The position numbers were made by a program, and so were the translations under genes. The notes beneath the pieces were generated by a model. That model did not search any database. It saw only the letters and a program-made list of their open reading frames with translations, and was not told where the DNA came from. A stretch of 64,000 nucleotides of DNA from Metasolibacillus sp. (lineage in GTDB: Bacteria; Bacillota; Bacilli; Bacillales_A; Planococcaceae), in assembly GCF_025291715.1 (NCBI RefSeq), contig NZ_JAMBIZ010000004.1:62001-126000 (forward strand), written 5' to 3'. Of this stretch, positions 28,098-35,857 are shown one piece after another. Each line of letters begins with the position of its first letter. The first letter of the stretch is position 1.

Positions 28098-28138
28098 AAG
28101 AAGAAGGTTTAAGCATTTGCTGCTTAAACCTTCTTCTT
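28098..28138. terminator. Perfect 18-bp hairpin between tagA and the S-layer gene
   Basis: AAGAAGAAGGTTTAAGCA (28098-28115) and its exact complement at 28121-28138 enclose 5 bases. It is 150 bases past the tagA stop and probably ends that transcript, although the minus-strand tail (TGTCTATAAATTAAAT) is only moderately U-rich. Confidence 0.6.
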
Positions 28139-28285
28139 GGGCTACCAACCGTTTTTTTCCTTGCAGGGAAAATTTTAAACTCTTTATCATAAGAGGAAAT
28201 CTTACTATGGATACAGTGTAACACTAACATTACAATTTAACAATCTATTATTACAAAGATTACACAATATTTTTTTCGACAGTGT

Positions 28286-29005
28286 TTATTTTTTCTTTCT
28301 ATCCCTTGCTACTTCAAGCAAAAACAGCGGTAGCGAAATTTGTCGTTTTATGCGATGAGGTTCTTTCATTAGACGATAAAACCACTCCATCCCCACTTTT
28401 TGGAACGCTTCTGGGGCACGTTTTACATTTCCTGCAAGTACATCGAAGGAGCCGCCTACCCCTTGATAAATTGTTGGATGAAGCTGATCACGATTCGCAT
28501 TAATCCAATTTTCCTGCTTTGGTGAGCCCATTGCGACGAATAACAAATCAGGCTTTGCTTCATTGATTTTTGCTACTACCTTGTCATTATCCTTTTCATA
28601 GCCGTCCTGTGTTCCTGCAATAAGGATGTTTGGGTATAGTTCTTGAAGCTTTTCAGCAGCTTTGTCTGCAACACCTGGCTTACCACCATATAAGAAAATG
28701 GGCTTGCTGCGCTTTGCTGCTTCTTCGCATAGGCGCATCATCATATCGACGCCTGTTACGCGTGATGTAATTTGCCCTTTTTGAATTTTTGAGGCTAGAA
28801 TGACGCCGATGCCATCCGGGATTTGGAATTCTGCATTGTTCAGTAATGTCTTTAATGCAGGGTCTTCCTTAGCCTTAATAATTTTCTCTGGATTAATCGC
28901 TACGATTAATGATTTTTTCTTGTGCTCGATTTGTTCAAATACGATAGGTAACAGCTCATCATAGCCTTCTGTATTGACTTGAATGCCAAGTACGGTTTCT
29001 TTCAT
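28286..29005 (-). CDS. tagA: WecG/TagA/CpsF-family glycosyltransferase
   Basis: 239 residues from the ATG at 29003-29005, preceded by GGAAAGGA at 9 bases; a start 35 codons upstream would add sequence foreign to the family. VNPEKIIKA-like segment (VAINPEKIIKAKEDP), IPDGIGVILASK, RVTGVDMMMRLCE, LYGGKPGVADKAA and MGSPKQENWI are the family signatures; the D in GVDMM is the catalytic base in studied TagA. It adds ManNAc (TagA) or ManNAcA (WecG) to undecaprenyl-PP-GlcNAc. The wecC and mnaA homologues in this window supply those donors. Confidence 0.88.
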   Translation of the reverse strand: MKETVLGIQVNTEGYDELLPIVFEQIEHKKKSLIVAINPEKIIKAKEDPALKTLLNNAEFQIPDGIGVILASKIQKGQITSRVTGVDMMMRLCEEAAKRSKPIFLYGGKPGVADKAAEKLQELYPNILIAGTQDGYEKDNDKVVAKINEAKPDLLFVAMGSPKQENWINANRDQLHPTIYQGVGGSFDVLAGNVKRAPEAFQKVGMEWFYRLMKEPHRIKRQISLPLFLLEVARDRKKK

Positions 29006-29092
29006 TTCACATTGTCCTTTCCTGTGTGCCTTCCCTCTATAATAGTACATGTTGTATGTGAATGGTAGTTGTTGATGATATGCATGGAAAAA

Positions 29093-29116
29093 GGAGAGAT
29101 TCTTTCTCATCTCTCC
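29093..29116 (-). terminator. Terminator after the Rpn-type pseudogene
   Basis: GGAGAGAT (29093-29100) pairs with ATCTCTCC (29109-29116); TTTTT follows on the minus strand. Confidence 0.75.
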
Positions 29117-29142
29117 TCCTATAGCTAGATACTAAAAATTAT

Positions 29143-30185
29143 TTATTTCGCTTGTAGGTATCGCTCTACATCCGCCAGATTAGTAAAATCAAAACTATTT
29201 CTAATTAATAATTGTAAACTTTCAGCATTCAATTGACGAATACGTTCCTCTAGCTCCGTTGGGATTGCCACAAAACGGTCTTTCAGCAACTGTAACATGG
29301 TTTCCAAAAGAGCGTTTGTTGCTCCTTCTTGTATTCCTTCTTGTATTCCTTCTTGTATTCCTTCTCGTTTCCCTTCCTCCCTCGCTTCTTGTTCACGCAG
29401 CTTTGCTTCTTCTACTACCGCTTCTTCATCTAAAATACGTTTTAGGCGTCCTTCATAGGCATGGTATTGCGCCTCTGTTAAACTAAGCTCTCTCCACTGG
29501 GTTAATGCATCAAATAATTGTTCATCCTTCATTGCAATCGCCTCCAGCTCTTTGTAAATATCCTCGTAGATTTCCTTCTCTTTTCGATGATTGACAATGC
29601 CTAATAAAAGTAACCATCTCGCAAGTATATCGTTCCAAGGATTTAACTTTTGTTCTTTCCAATCTCTCAATAACTTTGGAATTTCGATAAAATGAAATTC
29701 CATCACATCTGTTAACAATGTTTTTTCGATATCTTCATATAAATGATACGTTGTATGGAATTGTTCAGTTTTACCAAATAAATCAAAATTCATAATATTA
29801 ATGGCAATAACAGGCGTTAGGCGTTTGTATGTCATTCTTTTTTGTAATGGCTGTGTGTATATCTTCGACCAATAATAAATGGAACGCTTGACCATATCAT
29901 ATTGATTGGTAAATTGAATTTCAACGTTAATCCATTCATTCGTTTTCGTTTTTACTAATAAATCAAGTCGTGACTGCTTATCTTCCTCATACTCCCTCCA
30001 ATTTCCATATTGTGAAAGGAAATGTCTGTTAGGATATCTCGTCCCGTCCGCTTTAAAATTGCATTCAAAAAGACAACAGTGATTTCTTTGTTTTTTTCAT
30101 TTCCAAACAATTGCTTAAACGCATAGTCTACCTTCAAATCCATCAATTTTGCCAACGGAAGTTTCAAAAGTGCTCGTTTATTCAC
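29143..30185 (-). pseudogene. Rpn/PD-(D/E)XK nuclease family putative transposase, frameshifted
   Basis: The N-terminal part (30185 to about 30000) reads NKRALLKLPLAKLMDLKVDYAFKQLFG, the standard start of this family. Near 29998-30002 one base is missing: the frame runs on to a stop, while the other frame continues REYEEDKQSRLDLLVKT and WINVEIQFTNQYDM, which carry the PD-(D/E)XK acidic residues, then on to the C terminus. The longest frame with a start codon (29895) lacks the catalytic part. The C-terminal region has a 12-bp repeat coding EGIQ three times (about 29324-29362). Intact relatives promote RecA-independent recombination. Confidence 0.85.
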
Positions 30186-30220
30186 TGTTTACCTCCTATA
30201 TTTTTTCATCATTATATCAT

Positions 30221-30269
30221 AAAAAATGTTATGGAAGCAGGCTTGCACCAGCATTCCATAACACTTTTT
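30221..30269 (-). terminator. Terminator of wecC
   Basis: ATGTTATGGAA and TTCCATAACA pair with A/T-rich ends extending the stem; the minus strand finishes in TTTTTT. Eight bases past the wecC stop. Confidence 0.8.
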
Positions 30270-30276
30270 GCACTCT

Positions 30277-31545
30277 TTAGTTTTTTGCATCTCCAAGTAA
30301 ATGGAATTGATAGCCTGCTTGCTCCCAGCTTGCGCGGTCTAAACAATTCTTCGTATCGAATACGATTTTATTGCGTGACACAAATGCTTGTGGGTCTAAT
30401 GCTTTGAATTCTTTATGGTCTGTTAAGCATAATAAAATATCTGCAACCGCAACCACTTCATCAAAATTTTGCGTTTGTGTCGCATGCTTGTTTTCTTTAA
30501 TATGTGGATCGAATGATATAACGTTTAAGCCAAGCTTTTGTAATTCATCAATAACGATTGTTGATGGGCTTTCGCGCATATCATCTACGTTTCCTTTAAA
30601 TGCTAAGCCTAGTACGCCGACAGTAGCGCCTGCAATTTTATTTTGATTTAAAATTGTTTGTGTTTTTTGCGCAGTGTAGCTTGGCATGCTGTCATTCGTA
30701 TTGCGTGCTAAGTGGATGATTTCTGCCTGCCCACCACCGATTTCTACTAAAAACCATGGGTCTACTGCGATACAATGACCACCAACACCTGGTCCTGGGA
30801 AGTGGACGTTTACACGTGGGTGATAGTTCGCAAATTGAATTGCTTCCCAAATGTTCACATCTAGCTTGTCCGCCATTTTTGCTAGCTCGTTGGCAAATGC
30901 GATATTCACATCGCGGTAGGTATTTTCCATAACTTTCACAAGCTCTGCTGTTGTCGCATCTGTTAAATGGATTGTGCCTTCAACAAATGTTTCATATAAT
31001 TCCTTCGTTAGCTCTGCCGATTTTTCGTTGATTCCACCAACGATGCGGTCGTTTTTCACGAGCTCTTCAAAAATACGCCCTGGAATAACGCGTTCTGGTG
31101 AGTGTGCAACATAAATTTGTGTGCCGATTTCTAGCCCTGATTTCACTAGCTCTGGTAACATAATGTGCTCTACTGTTTTAGGTGGCACTGTTGATTCTAA
31201 AATAACTAAATTTCCTTCTTTAATATACGGTACGATTGAAGTTGTTGCTTGACGTACATATTCTAAGTTAGCTGTATTATCCGGGTTAATTGGCGATGGT
31301 ACAGCAACGATGAAAACATCTGCCTCTTGTGGCGTTGTCGATGCTGTTAAAAACCCTTCGTCTACCGCTTTATTTAGGCGTTCTTGTAGACCATCCTCTT
31401 CAATATGTAGTTTCTTTTCCTGAATGCTTTTAACAGCAGCAGGATTTAAATCTACTCCGTGTACCTTTACACCATGATTTGCAAACATTACGGCTGTTGG
31501 TAAACCGATATATCCTAAGCCAACAACACAAATTGATTTTGTCAT
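30277..31545 (-). CDS. wecC: UDP-N-acetyl-D-mannosamine dehydrogenase (WecC-like)
   Basis: 422 residues. CVVGLGYIGLPTAVMFA is the NAD site; GGHCIAVDPWFLVE holds the catalytic cysteine; AHSPERVIPG is shared by the family. It oxidises UDP-ManNAc to UDP-ManNAcA. It differs clearly from the second dehydrogenase of the window (17680-18996), so two uronic acids are likely made. Single gene between its own promoter and terminator. UDP-ManNAc would come from MnaA (57023-58135). Confidence 0.87.
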   Translation of the reverse strand: MTKSICVVGLGYIGLPTAVMFANHGVKVHGVDLNPAAVKSIQEKKLHIEEDGLQERLNKAVDEGFLTASTTPQEADVFIVAVPSPINPDNTANLEYVRQATTSIVPYIKEGNLVILESTVPPKTVEHIMLPELVKSGLEIGTQIYVAHSPERVIPGRIFEELVKNDRIVGGINEKSAELTKELYETFVEGTIHLTDATTAELVKVMENTYRDVNIAFANELAKMADKLDVNIWEAIQFANYHPRVNVHFPGPGVGGHCIAVDPWFLVEIGGGQAEIIHLARNTNDSMPSYTAQKTQTILNQNKIAGATVGVLGLAFKGNVDDMRESPSTIVIDELQKLGLNVISFDPHIKENKHATQTQNFDEVVAVADILLCLTDHKEFKALDPQAFVSRNKIVFDTKNCLDRASWEQAGYQFHLLGDAKN

Positions 31546-31623
31546 GCTCGTTACTTCCTTTCATTTATCAAGAGCGAATGTATATTATAATAAACGCTTT
31601 TCTGGCAAAATGGTTCGAAAACC

Positions 31624-31638
31624 TACTGTTTAACAGTA
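31624..31638. promoter_or_regulatory. Inverted repeat over the wecC start site, candidate operator
   Basis: TACTGTT-T-AACAGTA is a perfect 7-bp inverted repeat. It overlaps the -10 box (31635-31640) and the expected transcript start of wecC, a position where a repressor would block the promoter. Confidence 0.45.
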
Positions 31639-31664
31639 TACAACTTTTTCGTACATCATGTGAA
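31635..31664 (-). promoter_or_regulatory. Sigma-A promoter of wecC
   Basis: TTCACA (31659-31664), an 18-base spacer, and TATACT (31635-31640) on the minus strand. The leader would be about 80 bases. Confidence 0.65.
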
Positions 31665-31698
31665 ATAATATTTATGGAAAAATGACAAAAAAGAAAAA

Positions 31699-31730
31699 GC
31701 TCAGTCTGAAAAGACATTTTGAGACCGAGC
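31699..31730 (-). terminator. Second terminator after the flagellin-like gene
   Basis: GCTC.GTCT..AAAA pairs with TTTT.AGAC.GAGC; the minus strand continues with TTTTTCTTTTTT. Tandem with 31799-31837. Confidence 0.7.
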
Positions 31731-31733
31731 CTT

Positions 31734-31768
31734 TGCGACGAGGACGGTGATTGTCACCGCAGGAGCAC
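31734..31768. repeat. Interspersed GC-richer motif, copy 1
   Basis: TGCGACGAGG ... CCGCAGGAGCAC with an inner CGGTGA-TTG-TCACCG stem. The outer blocks recur in inverted orientation at 38685-38708, where the inner stem is missing. Confidence 0.6.
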
Positions 31769-31798
31769 ACTTTTTAGCGAATATTCGATACAAAAGCA

Positions 31799-31837
31799 AA
31801 GGCTGTTTGAAAAGATGACATCTTTTCAAACAGCCTT
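31799..31837 (-). terminator. First terminator after the flagellin-like gene
   Basis: GGCTGTTTGAAAAGATG (31801-31817) and its exact complement 31819-31835 make a very strong stem, 6 bases past the stop. Its core sequence recurs in other terminators of the window. Confidence 0.85.
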
Positions 31838-31843
31838 CTCCTA

Positions 31844-32677
31844 CTATCTACGTCCAGCATCTAGCAATGTTAGTACAGAATAAGCTTGCTGCATATGCAA
31901 GCGCATAATATACTGACTTGCTTGGAGCAAAATATTAGCCTTTACAAAGTTCATCATTTCCTTGGCAATGTCGGCATCACGAATACGTGACTCAGCAGCC
32001 GTTAAGTTTTCTGCCGTATTCATCACATTATTGTAGGCATGCTCCATACGGTTTTGGTAAGCGCCCAGACGTGAGCGCTCTTTTGATACCTTATTTAGCG
32101 CATCATCGAGCTCTCCAATTGCTTTATCTGCATTTTCACGTGTTAAAATGTCTGAGTTATCAAGACCAAGACTTGTCGAATTCATCCCACCAATATATAA
32201 ATCAATGGTTTGCCCTGCATTGGCACCCGCCTGTATTTTTATTGGTGTATTTTCGTGGTCGCCGTTTAACAGCTTTTTCGTATTGAATTCCGTTTGTTGT
32301 GCAGAACGAGTAATTTCTTCCTTAAGCTGCTGGTACTCCTGATTAATAAGTTCTCTATCTTTATCTGTCAAAGTATCACTTGCTGCTTGCACAGCTAACT
32401 CGCGCATTCTTTGAATCATCGCATGTGTTTCATTCAATGCTCCTTCTGCTGTTTGCACAAGTCCAATACCATCTTGAATGTTTTTCCCTGCCATATTTAA
32501 GCCGCGAATTTGGGCACGCATTTTTTCAGAAATGGCTAGCCCTGCTGGGTCATCCGCTGCGCTATTAATCCGATAACCTGATGAAATGCGTAGTAAAGCT
32601 TTATTCGATGCCGCATAATGGCGATTCATATTGTTGAGTATAGAATAACCGAGCGAACTCCATTGACCTAGCATCAT
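31844..32677 (-). CDS. Divergent flagellin
   Basis: 277 residues from the ATG at 32675-32677, 11 bases after GGAGG and about 28 bases after the expected sigma-D start; a GTG at 32698 is too near that start. The D0/D1 helices are clear (ISSGYRINSAADDPAGLAI, IQTAEGALNETH-type, MRELAVQAASDT; and at the C terminus TAAESRIRDADIAKEMM). The ends are odd: the N-terminal MMLGQWSSLGYSILNN replaces the usual RINxNxxALN, and the C terminus reads QASQYIMRLHMQQAYS in place of the usual SQAMLAQANQQP. No central D2/D3 domain. Possibly a minor filament protein. It stands alone, away from any flagellar cluster. Confidence 0.85.
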   Translation of the reverse strand: MMLGQWSSLGYSILNNMNRHYAASNKALLRISSGYRINSAADDPAGLAISEKMRAQIRGLNMAGKNIQDGIGLVQTAEGALNETHAMIQRMRELAVQAASDTLTDKDRELINQEYQQLKEEITRSAQQTEFNTKKLLNGDHENTPIKIQAGANAGQTIDLYIGGMNSTSLGLDNSDILTRENADKAIGELDDALNKVSKERSRLGAYQNRMEHAYNNVMNTAENLTAAESRIRDADIAKEMMNFVKANILLQASQYIMRLHMQQAYSVLTLLDAGRR

Positions 32678-32712
32678 TTGTGCGTATCCCTCCCTCACCT
32701 CATTTTTTATTT

Positions 32713-32739
32713 ATATCGGCGCTTTTAGTGGGAAGTTTA
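32713..32739 (-). promoter_or_regulatory. Sigma-D promoter of the flagellin-like gene
   Basis: TAAA (32736-32739), exactly 15 bases, GCCGATAT (32713-32720) on the minus strand: a perfect match to the Bacillus sigma-D consensus. Confidence 0.9.
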
Positions 32740-32782
32740 TCCTATTTTATTTGAATTACAGTATATCAGAGATCATAATAAA

Positions 32783-32836
32783 GTGAACCTTCAATCAGTG
32801 GGGGGTTTCCTCATCCCCCACTGATTGAAGGTTCAC
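32783..32836. repeat. Perfect 22-bp hairpin
   Basis: GTGAACCTTCAATCAGTGGGGG (32783 onward; first 20 bases shown in part) has its exact complement at 32815-32836, with a 10-base loop. On the minus strand it is followed by TTTATT, so it may end the IDEAL-gene transcript and shield the sigma-D promoter. Confidence 0.75.
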
Positions 32837-32849
32837 CAATCGGGTTTTT

Positions 32850-32920
32850 ACAGGCTGTTTGATCCCCCACTTCAACACCTTGATTTTATCTGTTGTTTTG
32901 AAGGGGGTCTCACAGCCTGT
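32850..32920. repeat. Long imperfect hairpin
   Basis: ACAGGCTGT and CCCCC..TTCAA on the left arm (32850-32876) match the right arm (32893-32920) with small bulges. It stands directly beside the perfect hairpin in the gap between the IDEAL gene and the flagellin promoter. Confidence 0.6.
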
Positions 32921-32962
32921 TAATACGGGATAAAAATACCTTTCAAACTTTCCCGAAAGGTG

Positions 32963-33424
32963 TTACAGCATATCACGTTGCTCTAAATGCCAAACTAAAT
33001 TGTAAAACATGGCTTCATTGCGCTCTGTTAAGGCATAGTCGATTAGACGCTCAACATTTTTTCCTTCTAGCTCACGAATTATGGAAGAAGTCTCTGGCTC
33101 TGCTTCAAATGTATCTCCTACCGTTGTATTCGCTAATTTTTCCTCAATGATTGGCAATAAATAATCATAGACATTTGAAATTAGCAGGAGCTGGTAGAGA
33201 GGGATTCGTATAAATCGACTACCGTTTTGGAATACGAATACATCTGATACATTTTCAATTTTATACGTTTTTAAATTAACAACCATTTCCTTTCCATCTA
33301 AAGGAATAAAATGAAACAGCTCATCCTCCTTTATAATTGAAAGATGCTGATAAGCAAAAACAAGGCATAGCTTTGCCCCAGCCATTTTCGTATACAATGG
33401 CTTCATAAACTGGATGCGAATCAC
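32963..33424 (-). CDS. IDEAL-domain protein
   Basis: 153 residues from a GTG at 33422-33424 that sits 6 bases after AGGAGG. The C-terminal IDYALTERNEAMFYNLVWHLEQ matches the short IDEAL domain of small Bacillales proteins (shown: IDYALTERNEAMFYNL). The N-terminal 90 residues (KLCLVFAYQHLSIIKED, FQNGSRFIRIPLY) are not recognised. Cytoplasmic; function unknown. The IDEAL domain in ComK-adaptor-type proteins mediates protein contacts. Confidence 0.6.
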   Translation of the reverse strand: MIRIQFMKPLYTKMAGAKLCLVFAYQHLSIIKEDELFHFIPLDGKEMVVNLKTYKIENVSDVFVFQNGSRFIRIPLYQLLLISNVYDYLLPIIEEKLANTTVGDTFEAEPETSSIIRELEGKNVERLIDYALTERNEAMFYNLVWHLEQRDML

Positions 33425-33529
33425 CTTCACCCTCCTCAAACCTTTTCGCTTTTATTACAGTTTATTTTCTCCATTAGACAGCGATTTCAAACATTATTTA
33501 TTGGATGTTTTGAAATCGGATATTTTAGG

Positions 33530-33796
33530 TTATTGATGTTGCTTGCGTAGCTGTTCAACTTTTTCAAAGGATAAGCCTGTCACTTTTGTGATGAATTCAT
33601 CACTTACACCTTCTTTTATCATATTAATAGCTGTCTGTTCTAATCCTTCCTTAACTCCTGCTGCATGCGCGTCTTTTTTGGCTGCTGCTGCATCTAAAAT
33701 TGGCTTCTCCTGTGATATTTGAACAATGCTTTCTGCCACAATCGGATCTATTCCTTTCCAGTCATCAGAATTTTGTTGTGCATTTTTATTGCTCAT
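33530..33796 (-). CDS. Small protein carrying the C-terminal tail of an Rpn-family nuclease
   Basis: 88 residues, with GGAGG 9 bases before the ATG. The last ~50 residues (KKDAHAAGVKEGLEQTA, then EFITKVTGLSFEKVEQLRK) are nearly identical to the end of the neighbouring remnant 33816-34179, so a local duplication made it. The first ~38 residues are different and unrecognised. No catalytic motif. Either a harmless leftover or a small regulatory protein; confidence that it is made is low. Confidence 0.45.
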   Translation of the reverse strand: MSNKNAQQNSDDWKGIDPIVAESIVQISQEKPILDAAAAKKDAHAAGVKEGLEQTAINMIKEGVSDEFITKVTGLSFEKVEQLRKQHQ

Positions 33797-33815
33797 TGCT
33801 ACCTTCCTCCATTCA

Positions 33816-34179
33816 TTAAAGGTGCCTATTGCGTAACTGTTGAACCTTTTCTAAAGATAAGCCTGTCACTTTTGTAATAAATTCATCACTTGCGCCTTCT
33901 TTTATCATGTTGACGGCTGTTTGTTCTAATCCCTGTTCTATTCCTTCTTTAACTCCTGCTGCATGTGCGTCTTTTTTACCAGCTTCTTCATCCAAAATAT
34001 ATTTCAAACGAGATTCATAGGCGATGCGAGATTCAGGGGTTTGGCTTAACTCCTCCCATGCTCCAAAAGCTTGGCGTAAGTTTTCATCTTTCATAGCTAG
34101 CTCCTCCAATTCTTTATATATTTGATCATAAATTTATTTAATGGCAAGCGGCGTAACAGTTTTTTGTTCATTTATATTC
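33816..34179 (-). pseudogene. Rpn-family putative transposase with large internal deletion
   Basis: The first 15 codons from the ATG at 34177-34179 read MNKKLLRRLPLNKFM, the family N terminus. They are then joined out of frame to YDQIYKELEELAMKDENL, which belongs near residue 210 of intact relatives, followed by the C-terminal tail to 33816. About 200 residues including the nuclease core are lost. Confidence 0.8.
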
Positions 34180-34241
34180 TCCCTTCTATTTTATCACAAT
34201 TACACTTATGCATTCGGCTTACGTTTACTGCGGTTTCGGGG

Positions 34242-34247
34242 TATAAT
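34242..34247 (+). promoter_or_regulatory. -10 box of the ywqB-ywqA promoter
   Basis: A perfect TATAAT 34 bases before the ywqB start; a weak TTACGT at 34219-34224 could serve as -35 with a 17-base spacer. Supports the 34281 start for ywqB. Confidence 0.55.
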
Positions 34248-34280
34248 GGAAGGAACGACTTTTTTAGGGGAGAGACTATT

Positions 34281-35846
34281 ATGGCTTTATCAATATCTGA
34301 TGTAGCACGTCGCTATTCGGCGTTTATTCGTCAGCAACTTGAAGAAATGGAGCGCTTGTTGCAGCCATCATCCATAGAGGATGAGGAGCTTGTGCGTCGT
34401 GCTGTATTTTCTGTGCGAAATAAATCTGTGCTGTTTGAACGCTTTCTTCCACAAAAGGATGTGCTATTTACTGTTGTTCAAGATGTGCGTCCTGCTGAAG
34501 TAACTGTAGATTTTGGACAACAGCTTATTATATGTACATGTCCCCAGCAAAATTGCTGCCGTCATAAGCTCGGCGTTATTTTAGGACTTTATCAATATTT
34601 AGGTTCTGTGCAGGAATGGACGAGCAAGTGGCGTGCACAAAAAAATGTTCATTTAAAATCTTTAGCGACAGAGCGAAGTCCCGAGAGCTGGCAGCGCATG
34701 GTTGACGAAGTGATGCAGCACTCACTGCATGGCGCAAAGGCAATCGAAAGCTATTCTATTGCTGCCTTATTAACAACTACACATACAAAGCTGCAACGCT
34801 ATACACCACTTGAACGTGAATGGCAGCCACTATTTAAATTATTTATGGAGCTCTCTGTATTGAATAAGCTTTGGATTCATTTAAATCACACTAATTCACC
34901 TATCGATAATTATTATTTTGAGGCAGCAATGAATCATCGTTTAGACATCGTGCATACAATTGTTTCTGAGCTAGGCTCAAAATCGCGCTTATTTGCAACA
35001 GATCCATTTTACGATGCGATACAGGATCTTGTACGTGAGCTTCTTTTTGAGCGTAGTGGAAGACCACAAATACGCTTTCAATTTTATTTAACGATTTGGA
35101 CAGAAGTCTTTACTGAAAAAGCTCGCTATGAAAAAGAGTTATTTCTATTAGAGAAGTTGCATACAACAAGTGATTTCCCAATGACTGTTAACAGAACTCT
35201 TTTCTACGTTTTATTAAAAGATTGTGAAAAGCTTGATGAGCAACTATCTTATTTAGAGCAATCACAGCTCGCATTTTATTTGCCGATTGCTAAATTAGCA
35301 TTGAAGCATTATATGGAAGGTCTCCAATTATTATTAAAGGTCATCCTACCATTTTTAGAAAACTTTATTCATACGACTCTTGCGCCACAGCAGCGCCCAT
35401 TATTTATTAAAGACATTAATGCACTTTATTCCGCTATTGAGCTATCTGAGCAAGAAGCAGTAATACTTTATCAAGCTTTCGGTCGCTATGGCATTCAGCC
35501 TTATGCTGATTTTTTATTGCAGAAGGCACGTTATGAGGAGTGGGTAGCTCTTCAACAGTTATATCCTTCTTCTATTAGCCATTTGGAAGCGCGCGGTTTG
35601 AAAACTGTTATTCAAGAGGCACCTGCAGCTGTCTTACCGCTTTATCATTATTATGCGTTAGAGGAGCTGCGCCAAAAATCACGCATGAATTATAAGCAGG
35701 CGATTCGCATTTGGAAATCAATGAAAAGCGCTGCAAAAAAAGCTGGCAAAATGACCTATTGGACAAATTACATGCAAACGATGCAACAAAAATATAAACG
35801 ATTGCGCGCATTGCAAGAAGAACTGGATAAAAGCAATCTCATTTAA
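34281..35846 (+). CDS. ywqB: SWIM zinc-finger protein (YwqB-like)
   Basis: 521 residues from the ATG at 34281, preceded by AGGGGAG; earlier in-frame starts lie upstream of the promoter. A SWIM zinc finger at about residues 85-100 reads IICTCPQQNCCRHKLG (CxC...CxH). The rest is helical with no other known domain. The next gene, 11 bases on, is a SNF2 ATPase, as in B. subtilis ywqB-ywqA. SWIM/SNF2 pairs are thought to work on DNA, but the job of this pair is not known. Confidence 0.88.
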   Translation: MALSISDVARRYSAFIRQQLEEMERLLQPSSIEDEELVRRAVFSVRNKSVLFERFLPQKDVLFTVVQDVRPAEVTVDFGQQLIICTCPQQNCCRHKLGVILGLYQYLGSVQEWTSKWRAQKNVHLKSLATERSPESWQRMVDEVMQHSLHGAKAIESYSIAALLTTTHTKLQRYTPLEREWQPLFKLFMELSVLNKLWIHLNHTNSPIDNYYFEAAMNHRLDIVHTIVSELGSKSRLFATDPFYDAIQDLVRELLFERSGRPQIRFQFYLTIWTEVFTEKARYEKELFLLEKLHTTSDFPMTVNRTLFYVLLKDCEKLDEQLSYLEQSQLAFYLPIAKLALKHYMEGLQLLLKVILPFLENFIHTTLAPQQRPLFIKDINALYSAIELSEQEAVILYQAFGRYGIQPYADFLLQKARYEEWVALQQLYPSSISHLEARGLKTVIQEAPAAVLPLYHYYALEELRQKSRMNYKQAIRIWKSMKSAAKKAGKMTYWTNYMQTMQQKYKRLRALQEELDKSNLI

Positions 35847-35857
35847 GGAGTTTTTAT

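Noticed and set aside
28141..28260. Riboswitch-like sequence next to the 18-bp hairpin
   Set aside because: A GGTTGGTAGCCC stretch on the minus strand recalls some riboswitch ends, but no matching upstream arms or known class could be traced.
33480..34200. Toxin-antitoxin pair from the two small adjacent frames
   Set aside because: Both frames share the tail of Rpn-family nucleases, so they are better explained as a remnant and a duplicated tail.
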